A DNA stretch of 32,875 nt from Streptomyces sp. XM83C (GTDB lineage Bacteria; Actinomycetota; Actinomycetes; Streptomycetales; Streptomycetaceae), in NCBI RefSeq assembly GCF_023072675.1, contig NZ_JALLGL010000036.1, forward strand, positions 1-32,875. The letters run 5' to 3'. The notes under the pieces were generated by a model. The model had not been told where the DNA came from, did not search any database, and saw only the letters and a program-made list of their open reading frames with translations. The position numbers were made by a program, and so were the translations under genes. Positions 10,389-18,157 of this stretch are shown in pieces. The first letter of the stretch is position 1; every line of letters begins with the position of its first letter.

Positions 10389-11296
10389 CCGCGCGACTCC
10401 TCCAGGCGGCCCTTGTCACGGCCACGCGCGGCGGCGGGCCTCGTACGGCCGCCGCGGTGGGCGAGGACGAGCATCGGGACCGCGATGGCCGCACCGATCA
10501 GCACGGGCAGGACGGACGCCTCCAGCCCGAACGTGCCACCGGTCAGCGCGGCGGAACCGTGCACGTCGACGGTGAACAGACCGTCGGGGGAGTGCCCGGA
10601 GACCGGCACGCCCAGCAGCTGCTCCGTGGTGTTCCACGCGAAGTGCAGGCCCACGACGAACCAGATGTTACGCCGCCACAGGAACGCCGCCCCCAGCAGC
10701 ACACCCGCCTCCACCGCGATCGCCACCGCACTCCACGCGTTCGCCCCCGGCGAGCCCAGATGGGCGACACCGAAGAACACCGAGGTGACCAGAAGCGCCA
10801 CCCGGCTGCCCCACCGCTGCTCCAGAGCCTGCAGGGCGAACCCGCGGAACATCAGCTCCTCGGAGACCGCGGCACCGATCTGCACCGCGACCGCCCCCCA
10901 CAGCACGGACCACACACCGTCGCCGGCCCACGAGAACGAATATCCACCGAACGCGGTGATCAGCAGGGCGGACACCAGGATGAACCCGAGCCCGATCCCG
11001 CCGCCCCGCAGGAACTCCCGGACCGCCCCCGCCCGGCTCAGCTCCGGCGTGGCACGCCGCGCCACCCGGCGCATGACCCACCAGTACACACCCACGGCGG
11101 CGACGGCCCCCAGCAGCGGGAGCGGACCGGGTCCGGTGGCCGTCAGCCCGGAGACGACACCGACCCCGGCCATCCCCGCCACCGTCCAGCCGAGCGGCGA
11201 CCGCACGATCCGGGCGAAGCGCCCCCCGCCACCGCCGCTTCCCGGCCGGCCCGCCCCGGCTTCCGGCCCCTGCCCGGCCGCGCCTGTCGTACGCAT
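10385..11296 (-). CDS. CPBP-family intramembrane glutamic protease (CAAX/Abi type)
   Basis: 303 aa; ATG at 11296 preceded by GGGGAGG with a five-base spacer. About eight hydrophobic segments follow an N-terminal Gly-rich tail. The family motifs are complete: EExxxR at Glu146-Glu147-Arg151 (SEELMFRGF), the second motif FGVAHL with His179, and the third motif HFAWN with His218 and Asn222. Members cleave prenylated proteins or other peptides within the membrane; some give bacteriocin self-immunity. It is the first gene of an operon with a two-component system, joined by ATGA overlap, so it may feed or process the signal that the kinase reads. The substrate is unknown. Confidence 0.9.
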   Translation of the reverse strand: MRTTGAAGQGPEAGAGRPGSGGGGGRFARIVRSPLGWTVAGMAGVGVVSGLTATGPGPLPLLGAVAAVGVYWWVMRRVARRATPELSRAGAVREFLRGGGIGLGFILVSALLITAFGGYSFSWAGDGVWSVLWGAVAVQIGAAVSEELMFRGFALQALEQRWGSRVALLVTSVFFGVAHLGSPGANAWSAVAIAVEAGVLLGAAFLWRRNIWFVVGLHFAWNTTEQLLGVPVSGHSPDGLFTVDVHGSAALTGGTFGLEASVLPVLIGAAIAVPMLVLAHRGGRTRPAAARGRDKGRLEESRG

Positions 11297-11314
11297 GATG
11301 ACCTCCCCTTGTGT

Positions 11315-11333
11315 GATCGCACCCCTGGCGATC
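11315..11333. promoter_or_regulatory. Inverted repeat upstream of the CPBP operon
   Basis: GATCGC (11315-11320) and GCGATC (11328-11333) are separated by seven bases and lie 19-37 bases before the CPBP start. The size fits a dimer of a LuxR-type regulator, so self-regulation is possible. Inference only. Confidence 0.35.
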
Positions 11334-11471
11334 TGACGACCACGCTAGAAATCCGGGGCCTTCCGCGAATCACCCCCGGATGGACAACCCCTGTAGCTCT
11401 CACGGGGGATGCGCACCGGCGCGCGGCAGGCTCCACCCGGGCGCGGCCGGAGAGGGACGCCCGCCGCAGGG

Positions 11472-12149
11472 TCACGTCCCGGCAGCGTCACGCACGGCCC
11501 GGTGCACGGCACGGGCGAGCCGCGCACCCCACAGCGAGCGGGGCCCCGCGAAGGCGTGGACCTCCTCGCCGGCGCGGGGGGAGGGCGCGGCGACGCACAC
11601 GGCGTCCGTAGGGGTGCCGGAACAGTCGAACCCCGCGTCGAGCAGCGCCTGCACCTTGGCCTCCGTCGCAGTGGCCACGGCGTTGACCAGCGCCGCGTCG
11701 GTCAACGGCACGGGCACCAGCGCGACGATGTTGATCGTCCCGGCGGGCAGCGCCACGGCCGCGCCCTCGGCAGGGGAGGCCGCCCAACCGCGCACCCCGA
11801 GCCCCGCGGTGGCGACGGCCTCCACACCGCCGTCACGGGCGGCCCCACGGGCGCGGACGTCGGCAGCGGTCATCAGCCCGACCCCCGGACCGCACAACCC
11901 GGCACGGCGCGCCAGGTCGGCCAGGTGCCGGTCCGGATCGACACGCCGGTACCCGTGCGCCACCTGCGCGTTGAGGACCCAGGCGCGCTCACCGATGCCC
12001 CCGCCGAGGACGGCGCTGCTGACCGCCCGCCAGCCGTCCCCCAGCCGCCACAGCAGACTGTGCAGCCGCTCACCGTCCTCGACCCGGCCGAGGCAGCGCA
12101 CAGGGGGCAGACCGGCACGCGGCCGGCCGGAGGGCTCGGGGACGGTCAC
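11472..12149 (-). CDS. cbiZ: Adenosylcobinamide amidohydrolase, CbiZ family
   Basis: 225 aa from a GTG at 12149, chosen because GGAG lies nine bases upstream and family similarity begins just after it. Conserved CbiZ blocks are visible: ERAWVLNAQVAHGYRRVDP (57-75), GLMTAADV (91-98), GTINIVALV (137-145), LVNAVATATEAKVQALLDAG (154-173) and GTPTDAVCVAA (178-188). CbiZ removes the aminopropanol side chain of adenosylcobinamide to give cobyric acid, so that scavenged corrinoids can be rebuilt into the cell's own cobalamin. No other cobalamin gene is in the window. I found no convincing B12 riboswitch upstream on the minus strand. The assignment is by conserved blocks; the biochemical role follows from the family. 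Confidence 0.85.
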   Translation of the reverse strand: MTVPEPSGRPRAGLPPVRCLGRVEDGERLHSLLWRLGDGWRAVSSAVLGGGIGERAWVLNAQVAHGYRRVDPDRHLADLARRAGLCGPGVGLMTAADVRARGAARDGGVEAVATAGLGVRGWAASPAEGAAVALPAGTINIVALVPVPLTDAALVNAVATATEAKVQALLDAGFDCSGTPTDAVCVAAPSPRAGEEVHAFAGPRSLWGARLARAVHRAVRDAAGT

Positions 12150-12194
12150 GGGAAGGGACTCCTGCGGACGGCGGGACGAGAACGGGGACCGGCG

Positions 12195-12214
12195 GATCAC
12201 CGATCCGGGTGATC
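12195..12214. promoter_or_regulatory. Inverted repeat upstream of cbiZ
   Basis: GATCACC (12195-12201) and GGTGATC (12208-12214) flank six bases and lie 46-65 bases upstream of the cbiZ start. A second overlapping repeat, GGATC-ACC-GATCC, shares the left arm. A promoter-proximal operator is plausible. Confidence 0.35.
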
Positions 12215-12771
12215 GTACGCGGGCGGGCGCGCCCCAGGCGGCGGGGGAGCCGGACGGGGCCACGGCCGGGCGGTGCCGGAGCAGAACGCCCGCTCCGACA
12301 CCCGGACGCACTGCCGCGCGGCCGTCGAGGACCGGTCGGGCCAGGTGCCGGCGAGACCGGCCGCACGCTCCGTCAGAACCCGAGTGGTCCCGTCCCGGGA
12401 GCCGGATACGAGACCTCGACCACGCCCGAATCCCGGAACGGTGCCGCCCCGCCCCGGCCGTCGATGTGATCAAGGACATGGACAGCGGCGAAACCAGCCG
12501 GGACGAGGAGCCCGGGTACCGGGCGCGACGGCGCCCCCCGGCCCGGGAGACGGCCCGCGCGCCGGGGCCAGGGGGCCCGGCGGCTCAGGCCGGGCAGAGG
12601 GCCATGCCCCTCGGCCGACCCGACCCGACGCGACAGCCGTCGACGTACATGCCGCAGGACGTCGGCCGGACCGTTGCCCGATGCGCGCCGCGGGGGCGTC
12701 GACGCCCGGGCTCGACGGTCACCGGCGGTCCCGCCACCCCACCACTTCGGACGCTGCCCCTCCCGTCCCAC

Positions 12772-12783
12772 CCGTGTACACGG
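12772..12783. promoter_or_regulatory. Perfect palindrome upstream of the TTA-containing gene
   Basis: CCGTGTACACGG is a perfect 12-bp palindrome ending 41 bases before the ATG at 12825. It lies where an operator would overlap a promoter. The binding protein is unknown. Confidence 0.35.
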
Positions 12784-12824
12784 CACACTGTCTGCCGGAT
12801 ACAACAGCACACGGGGGAGAGCGA

Positions 12825-13331
12825 ATGGGAACGACAACGGTACGGGAAGTGGTGGCGGACGTCGTCGAGGAGGCCGCGCCGCAGGAGAAGCTCGTACTGG
12901 CGGCGCTGGCCCACGTCGACGAAGCCCAGGTGTTACGGGCGTTCCGCGCGCAGGAGCACCGCCGAACGGAGCAACTGGGCTTCGGACTGGCCGAGTTGAC
13001 GGCCGTGGTGACGCCCATCGTCTGGGTCGCCGTCGACGAGGCCTGCCGGAACGCGGTGCAGTCCTCGGCGGAGGCCGTAGGCGGCCGGATCACCGGGGCG
13101 GCACGCAGGCTTTTCGGCCGCCGCCGCCCGGCACCGGCGGCGGAGACGCAGATTCCGCCGTTCTCCCGGGAACAGCTCGCGCACCTCCACCGTCGGGTCC
13201 GGCAGGACGCGCAGAGCGCGGGACTCGACGAGCCGGCCGCCACAGCACTCGCCGACCGTGTGGTGGCCAGGCTGCTGCTCGCCGCCGGAACGGACGGCAG
13301 CGGCGACGGGGAGGACGGAGCGCAGGCGTGA
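12825..13331 (+). CDS. Small uncharacterised protein with a TTA codon, coupled to the M48 protease gene
   Basis: 168 aa; the ATG at 12825 follows GGGGGAG with a five-base spacer. I do not recognise a family. The N-terminal 45 residues are acidic and helical. A moderately hydrophobic stretch, about 53-66 (LAELTAVVTPIVWVAV), may sit at or in the membrane. A basic patch RRLFGRRRP (about 93-101) and an acidic Gly-rich tail follow. Codon 37 is TTA (12933-12935), which in Streptomyces needs the bldA tRNA and so delays translation to late growth or development. The stop overlaps the GTG of the M48 gene (GTGA), so translation of the protease may depend on this gene. A regulatory or accessory subunit is possible but not shown. 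Confidence 0.82.
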   Translation: MGTTTVREVVADVVEEAAPQEKLVLAALAHVDEAQVLRAFRAQEHRRTEQLGFGLAELTAVVTPIVWVAVDEACRNAVQSSAEAVGGRITGAARRLFGRRRPAPAAETQIPPFSREQLAHLHRRVRQDAQSAGLDEPAATALADRVVARLLLAAGTDGSGDGEDGAQA

Positions 13332-16276
13332 GCCGGCCGACGGTCGCGCCCCCGCGGCCCGAGCGCGGCGCACAGGACCTGTTCGACAAGGCCGTGCCGT
13401 CCGGCACCCTCCTGCGGTTCGCGCTTCTCGTCATCGCCGTGTTCTCGGCGTCCCTGGAGATGTCCGACATCGCGACCGCGGTGCTGTTCTCACCCGACGG
13501 GAAGGGCCTCGGCTGCTGGTTCGTGATCGGGGACGACAGCGCCTTCTGGCGGGAGGCGCTGGCCGGGCACACGCCGCTCGGCGAGGTCGGGCGGGTCTGC
13601 CTCACCGAGCCGGTCGTCGGACAGCCGTATGCCCGGGGCTTCATGGGCGCCGCTGTCGTGTTCGCCGTCGCCGCAGTCGTCTACCGGATGCTGCCGTGGT
13701 GGCGGAGCCGACGGCGCGGACTGGTGCCCGTGGAGGAACTCGACGACGCCTTCCGTCCCGCAGCGCTCCGCGCCGAACTCGACGCCCTGGTGGAGCAGAT
13801 GTGGGCCGACGGGGCATGGCGCCCCGTACCGCCCCGCTTCGTCGTGGACTGCGGCGCACTGGACGCGGGCGCCGTGGTGTTCGGGCGGCTGAATGCGCCC
13901 GTGGTGTGCCTGCACGCAGGACTGCTCGTGCTGCGCGACACCGAGCCGGAGCGGTTCCGGGCGGTCGTCCTGCACGAACTGGCCCATATCCGGGCCCACG
14001 ACGTGGGGCCGGCGTACTTCGTCCTGGCCCTGTGGCGCACCTTCGTGACGCTGATCCTCTGCCCGTACCTCCTGGTCATGGGCGGCGCGTTCACCGTCGC
14101 CGCCCTCAGCGGCCGATACCCCGGCCTCGCCGAGGGGTTCTGGCCCGCCGCCATGCCGGAGATCACCCGGCAGACGGTCAAGGGCCTGCTGCTGGCGGCG
14201 GTGGTCATGCTGGTCCGGGCGGACGCTCTGCGTCATCGGGAGCTGGTCGCGGACCACGAGGCGGTGCGGTTCGGTGCCGACAGCGCGGTGTGGGAGGACG
14301 CGGCGATGGCGGAGTCGGCGGCCGAGCGCGGGCAGGGGCGGTGGGGGCGGGGCCGCCTGCCGCGTGCGGCAAGGCTGCTGCGGTCCCACCCCTCGTGGGC
14401 GCAACGGCTGCGGGCGGTCCGCCGGTCCTTCACGGAGGACGCCGTGCTCGCGACCCGGTGGCGGTCGTCGGAGGCGGGCCCGCCTCCCGTCATGTACGAG
14501 CTGACCCTCCTGCAGTTCTTCCTCATCGGATGCACCGTGCTCATCACCGCGAACACGGTCGCGCGGGCCTGGGGCGAGCATCTGGGGGTGTCGGTCGTCG
14601 AGACGGTCGCCTCGGGAATCGTGCTCCTCGCCGCCTGGCATGCGCTGATGCGGGCCTGGCTCACCGGCAGGAAGCCGTCCTCCGGGCTCAGGGAAGGACT
14701 GTCCCTCGGCTGCGGTCTGATGGTGGGGCAGCTGGCGGCGGGCATCGGCACCACGAGCCGCTGGTGGCCCTCCGACTCGGCACCCGTGCTGACCCTGCTG
14801 GTGCTGCCCGCCGTCTCCGTCCTGTGGACCACGTGGATCATGCAGAGCGGGCACCTCTCCCTGCTCCAGGGCAACCGGCCCGCGTCCACGCTGCTGGCGC
14901 TGACCCTGCCGGGCTGGGTCCTGGGACTGATGTTCATCGGCTGGTGGCAGACGACCGGGTACGCGGCTCTGGCCGGCCATCCCACCGCGTCGCCCCTCGC
15001 CGTGTTCGCGCGGGAGATGCCCGACCTTCTCCACGCACACCCGGCCACCGCCCGGGTGATCGCCTGGGCGGGTCAGTACCTCGACTCACCGGTCAACGGC
15101 GAGGGCTGGGCCATCACCGGGACGATGCTCTGGGCGTTCCCCGTACTCGTCCAACTGCCCCGCGTCTTCGGCGACGTGACCCGGCGAACACGCACCCGGA
15201 CCCTCATGCACCAGGAGGGGGTCACCTTCCGCGGCGTCGCCCGCGCGGGCATCGCCGGAGGGCTGCTCGCGACCGCCGGCATCCTCTGCACGCTCTTGCC
15301 GGGCGGAGCGCTGTCGCCGGATCCCCGGCTCACCGACGAGGCCCGCCTGATGCTCACGGTCTGGTGGTCCGCCGCGTTCGTGTGGGGCGGTGCGCTCACG
15401 GCGGCCGTGCTGACGGCGTTGAGGCCGAGCCCGGTGTGGGTGTCCCGGGCCGCCGTGGCCGCGGCTGTCGCGCACAGCGCGGGACTCCTCGGCTTCGTCT
15501 CGGCGGCGTATCTCGGCGGCTGCGGCGACAGCGCGCACGGCACGGCGCAGCCGGGGTGCGGCACGCTGCCGCACCAGCTGTGGCGGAGCCTTCCGACACT
15601 GATCTCCCTCGCGACCATGAGCACCGTCGGCGCGGTGCTCGCCGCAGCACTGCTCACCCTCGCGATCCACGGCATCCGGCGGGCCGTGCGCCGCACCGCC
15701 GGCCCGGCCGCACCGGTACGGCCCAGCCCGGCGACGCGCAGTCGGCTGAAGCAGGCGGCGGTCGCGGCACTGCTGGCCGTCACGGTGGGGTCGTGCACCG
15801 CGAGCCAGGAGATCGCGAAGTCGTACGACTCCTTCACCGAGCTGCTGGACGCGCGCAGCCTGAGCGAGCCCGTCCCCTCACTGTCCACGGCGGACCGGAC
15901 CCGAGCCTTGCAGACCCTGGCCTGGAACCGCGCCGCGGGCAACGGCGTCATGGACGTGGTCGCCGCCCACAACGCCGTACACCGCCACCTCGATTCCACC
16001 TCCCCGGACATCGAGTCCCTGCACGCCGCGTGCTCCCGCCTGCGCACCCAGGCCGAACGAGCCCTGAGCGCCCGCCCGTTCCCACAACCCGACCTGCGCA
16101 GACGCTGGACGGCCACCCTCCGCGCCACGACGTCGGCGGCCACGACCTGCCTCACCTGGCCCCGCGCCCCCGAGGCGTCGACCCCCTCGAACCTCACTGA
16201 GACCCGCACAGCCACCCTCACCCTCGTCGAAGAGTTTCAGCTCCAGGTCCTGGACGCCGAGCGGTACTGGAAATGA
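13328..16276 (+). CDS. Large polytopic membrane metalloprotease, M48/M56-like
   Basis: 982 aa from the GTG that overlaps the previous stop. Two membrane segments (about 28-43, 104-120) precede a soluble M48-like domain. Zinc motif HELAH is at 216-220 (VVLHELAHIRAHD), and the third ligand is Glu305 in RHRELVADHEA, as in M48 peptidases. Two hydrophobic stretches lie between them. After the protease come roughly ten further membrane spans (about 400-785), then a last hydrophobic segment and a soluble helical tail of about 160 residues. Typical M48 enzymes have 280-400 residues, so the extra membrane half is unusual. It probably degrades or processes membrane or exported proteins. Through coupling it should inherit bldA dependence. 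The substrate is unknown. Confidence 0.88.
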   Translation: MSRPTVAPPRPERGAQDLFDKAVPSGTLLRFALLVIAVFSASLEMSDIATAVLFSPDGKGLGCWFVIGDDSAFWREALAGHTPLGEVGRVCLTEPVVGQPYARGFMGAAVVFAVAAVVYRMLPWWRSRRRGLVPVEELDDAFRPAALRAELDALVEQMWADGAWRPVPPRFVVDCGALDAGAVVFGRLNAPVVCLHAGLLVLRDTEPERFRAVVLHELAHIRAHDVGPAYFVLALWRTFVTLILCPYLLVMGGAFTVAALSGRYPGLAEGFWPAAMPEITRQTVKGLLLAAVVMLVRADALRHRELVADHEAVRFGADSAVWEDAAMAESAAERGQGRWGRGRLPRAARLLRSHPSWAQRLRAVRRSFTEDAVLATRWRSSEAGPPPVMYELTLLQFFLIGCTVLITANTVARAWGEHLGVSVVETVASGIVLLAAWHALMRAWLTGRKPSSGLREGLSLGCGLMVGQLAAGIGTTSRWWPSDSAPVLTLLVLPAVSVLWTTWIMQSGHLSLLQGNRPASTLLALTLPGWVLGLMFIGWWQTTGYAALAGHPTASPLAVFAREMPDLLHAHPATARVIAWAGQYLDSPVNGEGWAITGTMLWAFPVLVQLPRVFGDVTRRTRTRTLMHQEGVTFRGVARAGIAGGLLATAGILCTLLPGGALSPDPRLTDEARLMLTVWWSAAFVWGGALTAAVLTALRPSPVWVSRAAVAAAVAHSAGLLGFVSAAYLGGCGDSAHGTAQPGCGTLPHQLWRSLPTLISLATMSTVGAVLAAALLTLAIHGIRRAVRRTAGPAAPVRPSPATRSRLKQAAVAALLAVTVGSCTASQEIAKSYDSFTELLDARSLSEPVPSLSTADRTRALQTLAWNRAAGNGVMDVVAAHNAVHRHLDSTSPDIESLHAACSRLRTQAERALSARPFPQPDLRRRWTATLRATTSAATTCLTWPRAPEASTPSNLTETRTATLTLVEEFQLQVLDAERYWK

Positions 16277-16307
16277 CCACCGAAACCGACCCGCCCCGGA
16301 CAGCACC

Positions 16308-16504
16308 GTGCGTCGCGCGTTCGCCATCGGCGGTCTCGCCCTCGCTCTCGCCGTGCCCGTCGTCGCCCCCTCTCCCAGCGGGTCCCCCGAGGTCGTCTCC
16401 TCGCCGTCCAGCTGGTCGCCCCCTCCCTCTGGGCGGTCGACACCCGCTTCGACGTGCAGCCGGGACCGGACGTCGAGCACGAGGTCGTGTCCGTGAAGCG
16501 CTGA
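16308..16504 (+). pseudogene. Short exported or membrane ORF interrupted by one frameshift
   Basis: A GTG at 16308, 31 bases after the M48 stop, opens a frame that starts as a signal peptide: VRRAFAIGGLALALAVPVVAP. The frame then becomes Ser/Pro-rich nonsense. In the frame one base back, from about 16395 to the TGA at 16502-16504, the sequence reads LLAVQLVAPSLWAVDTRFDV and on to EVVSVKR, with G or C at nearly every third position. Joining the two needs one extra base near the C-runs at about 16366-16390. A hairpin terminator follows the second stop directly, which supports 16504 as the true end. The product would be about 65 aa, of unknown family. A sequencing error is as likely as real decay. 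Confidence 0.5.
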
Positions 16505-16512
16505 TCACCGGC

Positions 16513-16549
16513 CCTGGTGCGCGGTACCGGACCGGTGCTCCGCACCAGG
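16513..16549 (+). terminator. Hairpin terminator after the M48 transcription unit
   Basis: CCTGGTGCG (16513-16521) pairs perfectly with CGCACCAGG (16541-16549). The 19-base loop contains two further short palindromes. It begins nine bases after the stop at 16504. Confidence 0.6.
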
Positions 16550-16714
16550 ACCGCACCGGCCCGCGGGCCGCCGTCGCCCCCGGCACCACGGGGTGGACCG
16601 GGTCCGGAGCGGGGACAGGGCGGTGCCGGCCGCTGCAAGCAGGGCCCGGACAGCGCCGGGGACACGCCCCATCGCCCCACGCTTGCACACGTGTGACCGG
16701 GATGCGGAGAACGG

Positions 16715-17030
16715 ATGGACACGGAACGACAGGTGATCCGGGAATGGCGGCCGGAGGACTCCACCCGGCGCCCCGACTCGCACAGACGTGTGTTCCGGAA
16801 CGCTGCGGTCTGCCTCGGCCCGCTCGGCGACACCCCCGACATGGCACACCTCACCCCCGAGAACTCCCGGCGGCTGCGCACCCTCGCCACCTGGTCCACA
16901 CTCCAGGGAGACGGGCGGGAAGGCCACCGCGAGACCGTCGAACGGTGCGTCAGGAACGCGCGCCGGCCGGGCGATGCCATCGAGGCGATCCCGGTCCGCG
17001 CCTGCTCGCGCCGTGCGCCTGCACGTCGTC
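16715..17030 (+). pseudogene. Fragment of a pyridoxal-phosphate-dependent group II decarboxylase
   Basis: The ATG at 16715 has GGAG five bases upstream, and 16.7-17.0 kb has coding-type third positions. The product reads GDTPDMAHLTPENSRRLRTL and then TWSTLQGDGREGHRETVERC, ending NARRPGDAIEAIP. This is the C-terminal pattern of PLP-dependent decarboxylases (LTPENSRR, GR-G-R-VER, ARR-G-I). The expected continuation is present but in other frames: PGPRLLAP is one base off from about 16990, and VRLHVV one more base off from 17013. Two single-base losses therefore interrupt it. About three-quarters of a normal 450-500 aa enzyme is missing at the 5' side, including the cofactor lysine. The remnant runs up to the next, convergent gene. 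Confidence 0.6.
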
Positions 17031-17050
17031 CGGCCGGCGGTGGCCGCCGC

Positions 17051-17989
17051 TCAGCCGTCGCTCTCGCGAGGCGCGTTGGGGAGGCCGTCGTCGAGGACGA
17101 TGCGCACCGTCTCGCCCTGCCCGCAGACTTCGGCGAGTCCGGCGGCGATGCGCTGGTAGGAGGTCACGGCCAGGGGCCAGTCGCCCTCCAGCGCCGCGGC
17201 GGTGCAGCGGGTGTTCCACAGCCCGAGCAGCAGAGCGATCAGACTGCGGCCGGACAGGACGGTCCGGATGCGGCCCGCCCCGAAGTCCTCGACGGTGTGC
17301 GACATGCGGAAGTGGGGCTGCCCGATCGCCTGAACGAGCAGCCACTCCCAGGTGTGGTGATGCGCGATCAGTTCGACGGAGGACACGCCGGCGGCCTTCA
17401 GCAGCAGGCGCCCGTGCTCGACCTGCGGGTCCTGCGCGACGCTCGAACTTTGCGCGCGGTCTCCGTCGGGCGGGACGTCCGAGCCGCCGGGGTCCTCGCC
17501 TCCGGTCTCGATGGCCCGCTTGAGCGCGAGATCCTGGTCCGGGGTGTGCTCCCGGCCCTGCTCGGCCCGGGACGCCTCACTGTTCTCCATGGTTCCCCCC
17601 TGGGAGGCGGTGTCCGATGAGTCGGTCGGGCGTGCGGCGGCGGAATCGTCGCCGTCGTCGGCGGGTTCCGGCTCAGGTGAAGGAGAGCTCCGGCTGTCCG
17701 CCGCCACCAAAGGGCGCAGACTTTCGACGAGTTCCCGCAGCCCGCGCAGCTCGTGCTGGATGCCGTTCAGGCCGCTGTTCGTCAGGTCCAGACGGTGACG
17801 GGCGGCCTCGTCCTCGCTGCGCAGTTGGGAAACACCATCGTCGATCCTCCCCAGGAGGCGCCGATTGTCGGTGACCGAGTCGTGCAGTGCACGCAGTCCC
17901 AGCATCGGGTCCTGGTCGAGGCACCGCAGTTGTTCCCTGCGCTCCTTGAGTTCCTGCAATGCCTCAAGGACGTCTTTTCTACACCTCAT
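17051..17989 (-). CDS. Uncharacterised protein with N-terminal coiled coil
   Basis: 312 aa; the ATG at 17989 follows an AGGGGGG tract. I do not recognise the family. Residues 1-95 are Leu/Arg/Glu-rich with a heptad-like pattern (LEALQELKERREQL, GLRALHDSVTDNRRLLGRI, LRGLRELVESLRPL), so a coiled coil is likely. Residues 95-190 are Ser/Pro/Asp-rich and probably disordered. The C-terminal domain (about 190-312) looks folded: LLLKAAGVSSVELIAHHHTW, then GRSLIALLLGLWN, and ends in RIVLDDGLPNAPRESDG. No signal peptide or clear membrane span is seen. It is intact although broken genes lie on both sides. The 160 bases before it are unusually AT-rich and hold an inverted repeat, so it probably has its own promoter. 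Confidence 0.75.
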   Translation of the reverse strand: MRCRKDVLEALQELKERREQLRCLDQDPMLGLRALHDSVTDNRRLLGRIDDGVSQLRSEDEAARHRLDLTNSGLNGIQHELRGLRELVESLRPLVAADSRSSPSPEPEPADDGDDSAAARPTDSSDTASQGGTMENSEASRAEQGREHTPDQDLALKRAIETGGEDPGGSDVPPDGDRAQSSSVAQDPQVEHGRLLLKAAGVSSVELIAHHHTWEWLLVQAIGQPHFRMSHTVEDFGAGRIRTVLSGRSLIALLLGLWNTRCTAAALEGDWPLAVTSYQRIAAGLAEVCGQGETVRIVLDDGLPNAPRESDG

Positions 17990-18004
17990 GTGCCCCCCTG
18001 ACGG

Positions 18005-18157
18005 TCAGAGATGCGACCGCACGAATCTCCCCAGGGGAACATCGGGTGATGCGATGATTTTCAGCCCTTTTGGATCATCGCACTGTTTTTCGGGGTGAAT
18101 CCGGTAATCATATAGATGTCTCGATCCGGCCGGGTCCGGCCCCTGCCCCGCGATCAT
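18005..18157 (-). CDS. Possible 50-aa protein overlapping the ATPase stop
   Basis: The ATG at 18157 overlaps the TGA of the ATPase frame by four bases (ATGA), as in coupled genes, and the frame runs 50 codons to 18005. Against it, the middle 30 codons are AT-rich at third positions, unlike neighbouring genes, and an inverted repeat lies inside. The stretch may simply be the promoter region of the gene at 17989. No family recognised. Confidence 0.2.
   Translation of the reverse strand: MIAGQGPDPAGSRHLYDYRIHPEKQCDDPKGLKIIASPDVPLGRFVRSHL
18050..18090 (+). terminator. Inverted repeat with T-run; terminator-like on the plus strand
   Basis: TGCGATGAT (18050-18058) and ATCATCGCA (18074-18082) are perfect 9-bp arms around 15 bases. 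On the plus strand they are followed by CTG and five T, the form of a factor-independent terminator, which is rare in this GC-rich DNA. No plus-strand gene ends here, so it would stop antisense reading. Alternatively it is an operator for the minus-strand gene starting at 17989. Confidence 0.4.

Larger units (their letters stand above)
12150..12824. other. 675-bp intergenic region between cbiZ and the TTA-containing gene
   Basis: I see no gene here. Long open frames on both strands are low-complexity Arg/Pro/Gly translations without a plausible ribosome binding site or family resemblance. The region separates divergent genes, so it should hold both promoters. Two symmetrical elements, at 12195-12214 and 12772-12783, are listed separately. 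Confidence 0.6.

Noticed and set aside
9024..11336. Plus-strand 770-codon frame opposite the CPBP-kinase-regulator operon
   Set aside because: Arg/Pro/Thr-rich antisense translation without motifs or a start signal.
12255..12365. Possible cobalamin riboswitch on the plus strand (GCACTG, then GCCAGGTGCC and CGAGACCGGCC)
   Set aside because: The B12-box-like string matches only in part, the other conserved blocks are missing, and it lies on the strand opposite to cbiZ with no cobalamin gene downstream.
12273..12824. Upstream extension of the TTA-containing gene to an ATG at 12273
   Set aside because: The added 184 residues are low-complexity, and a strong ribosome binding site fixes the start at 12825.
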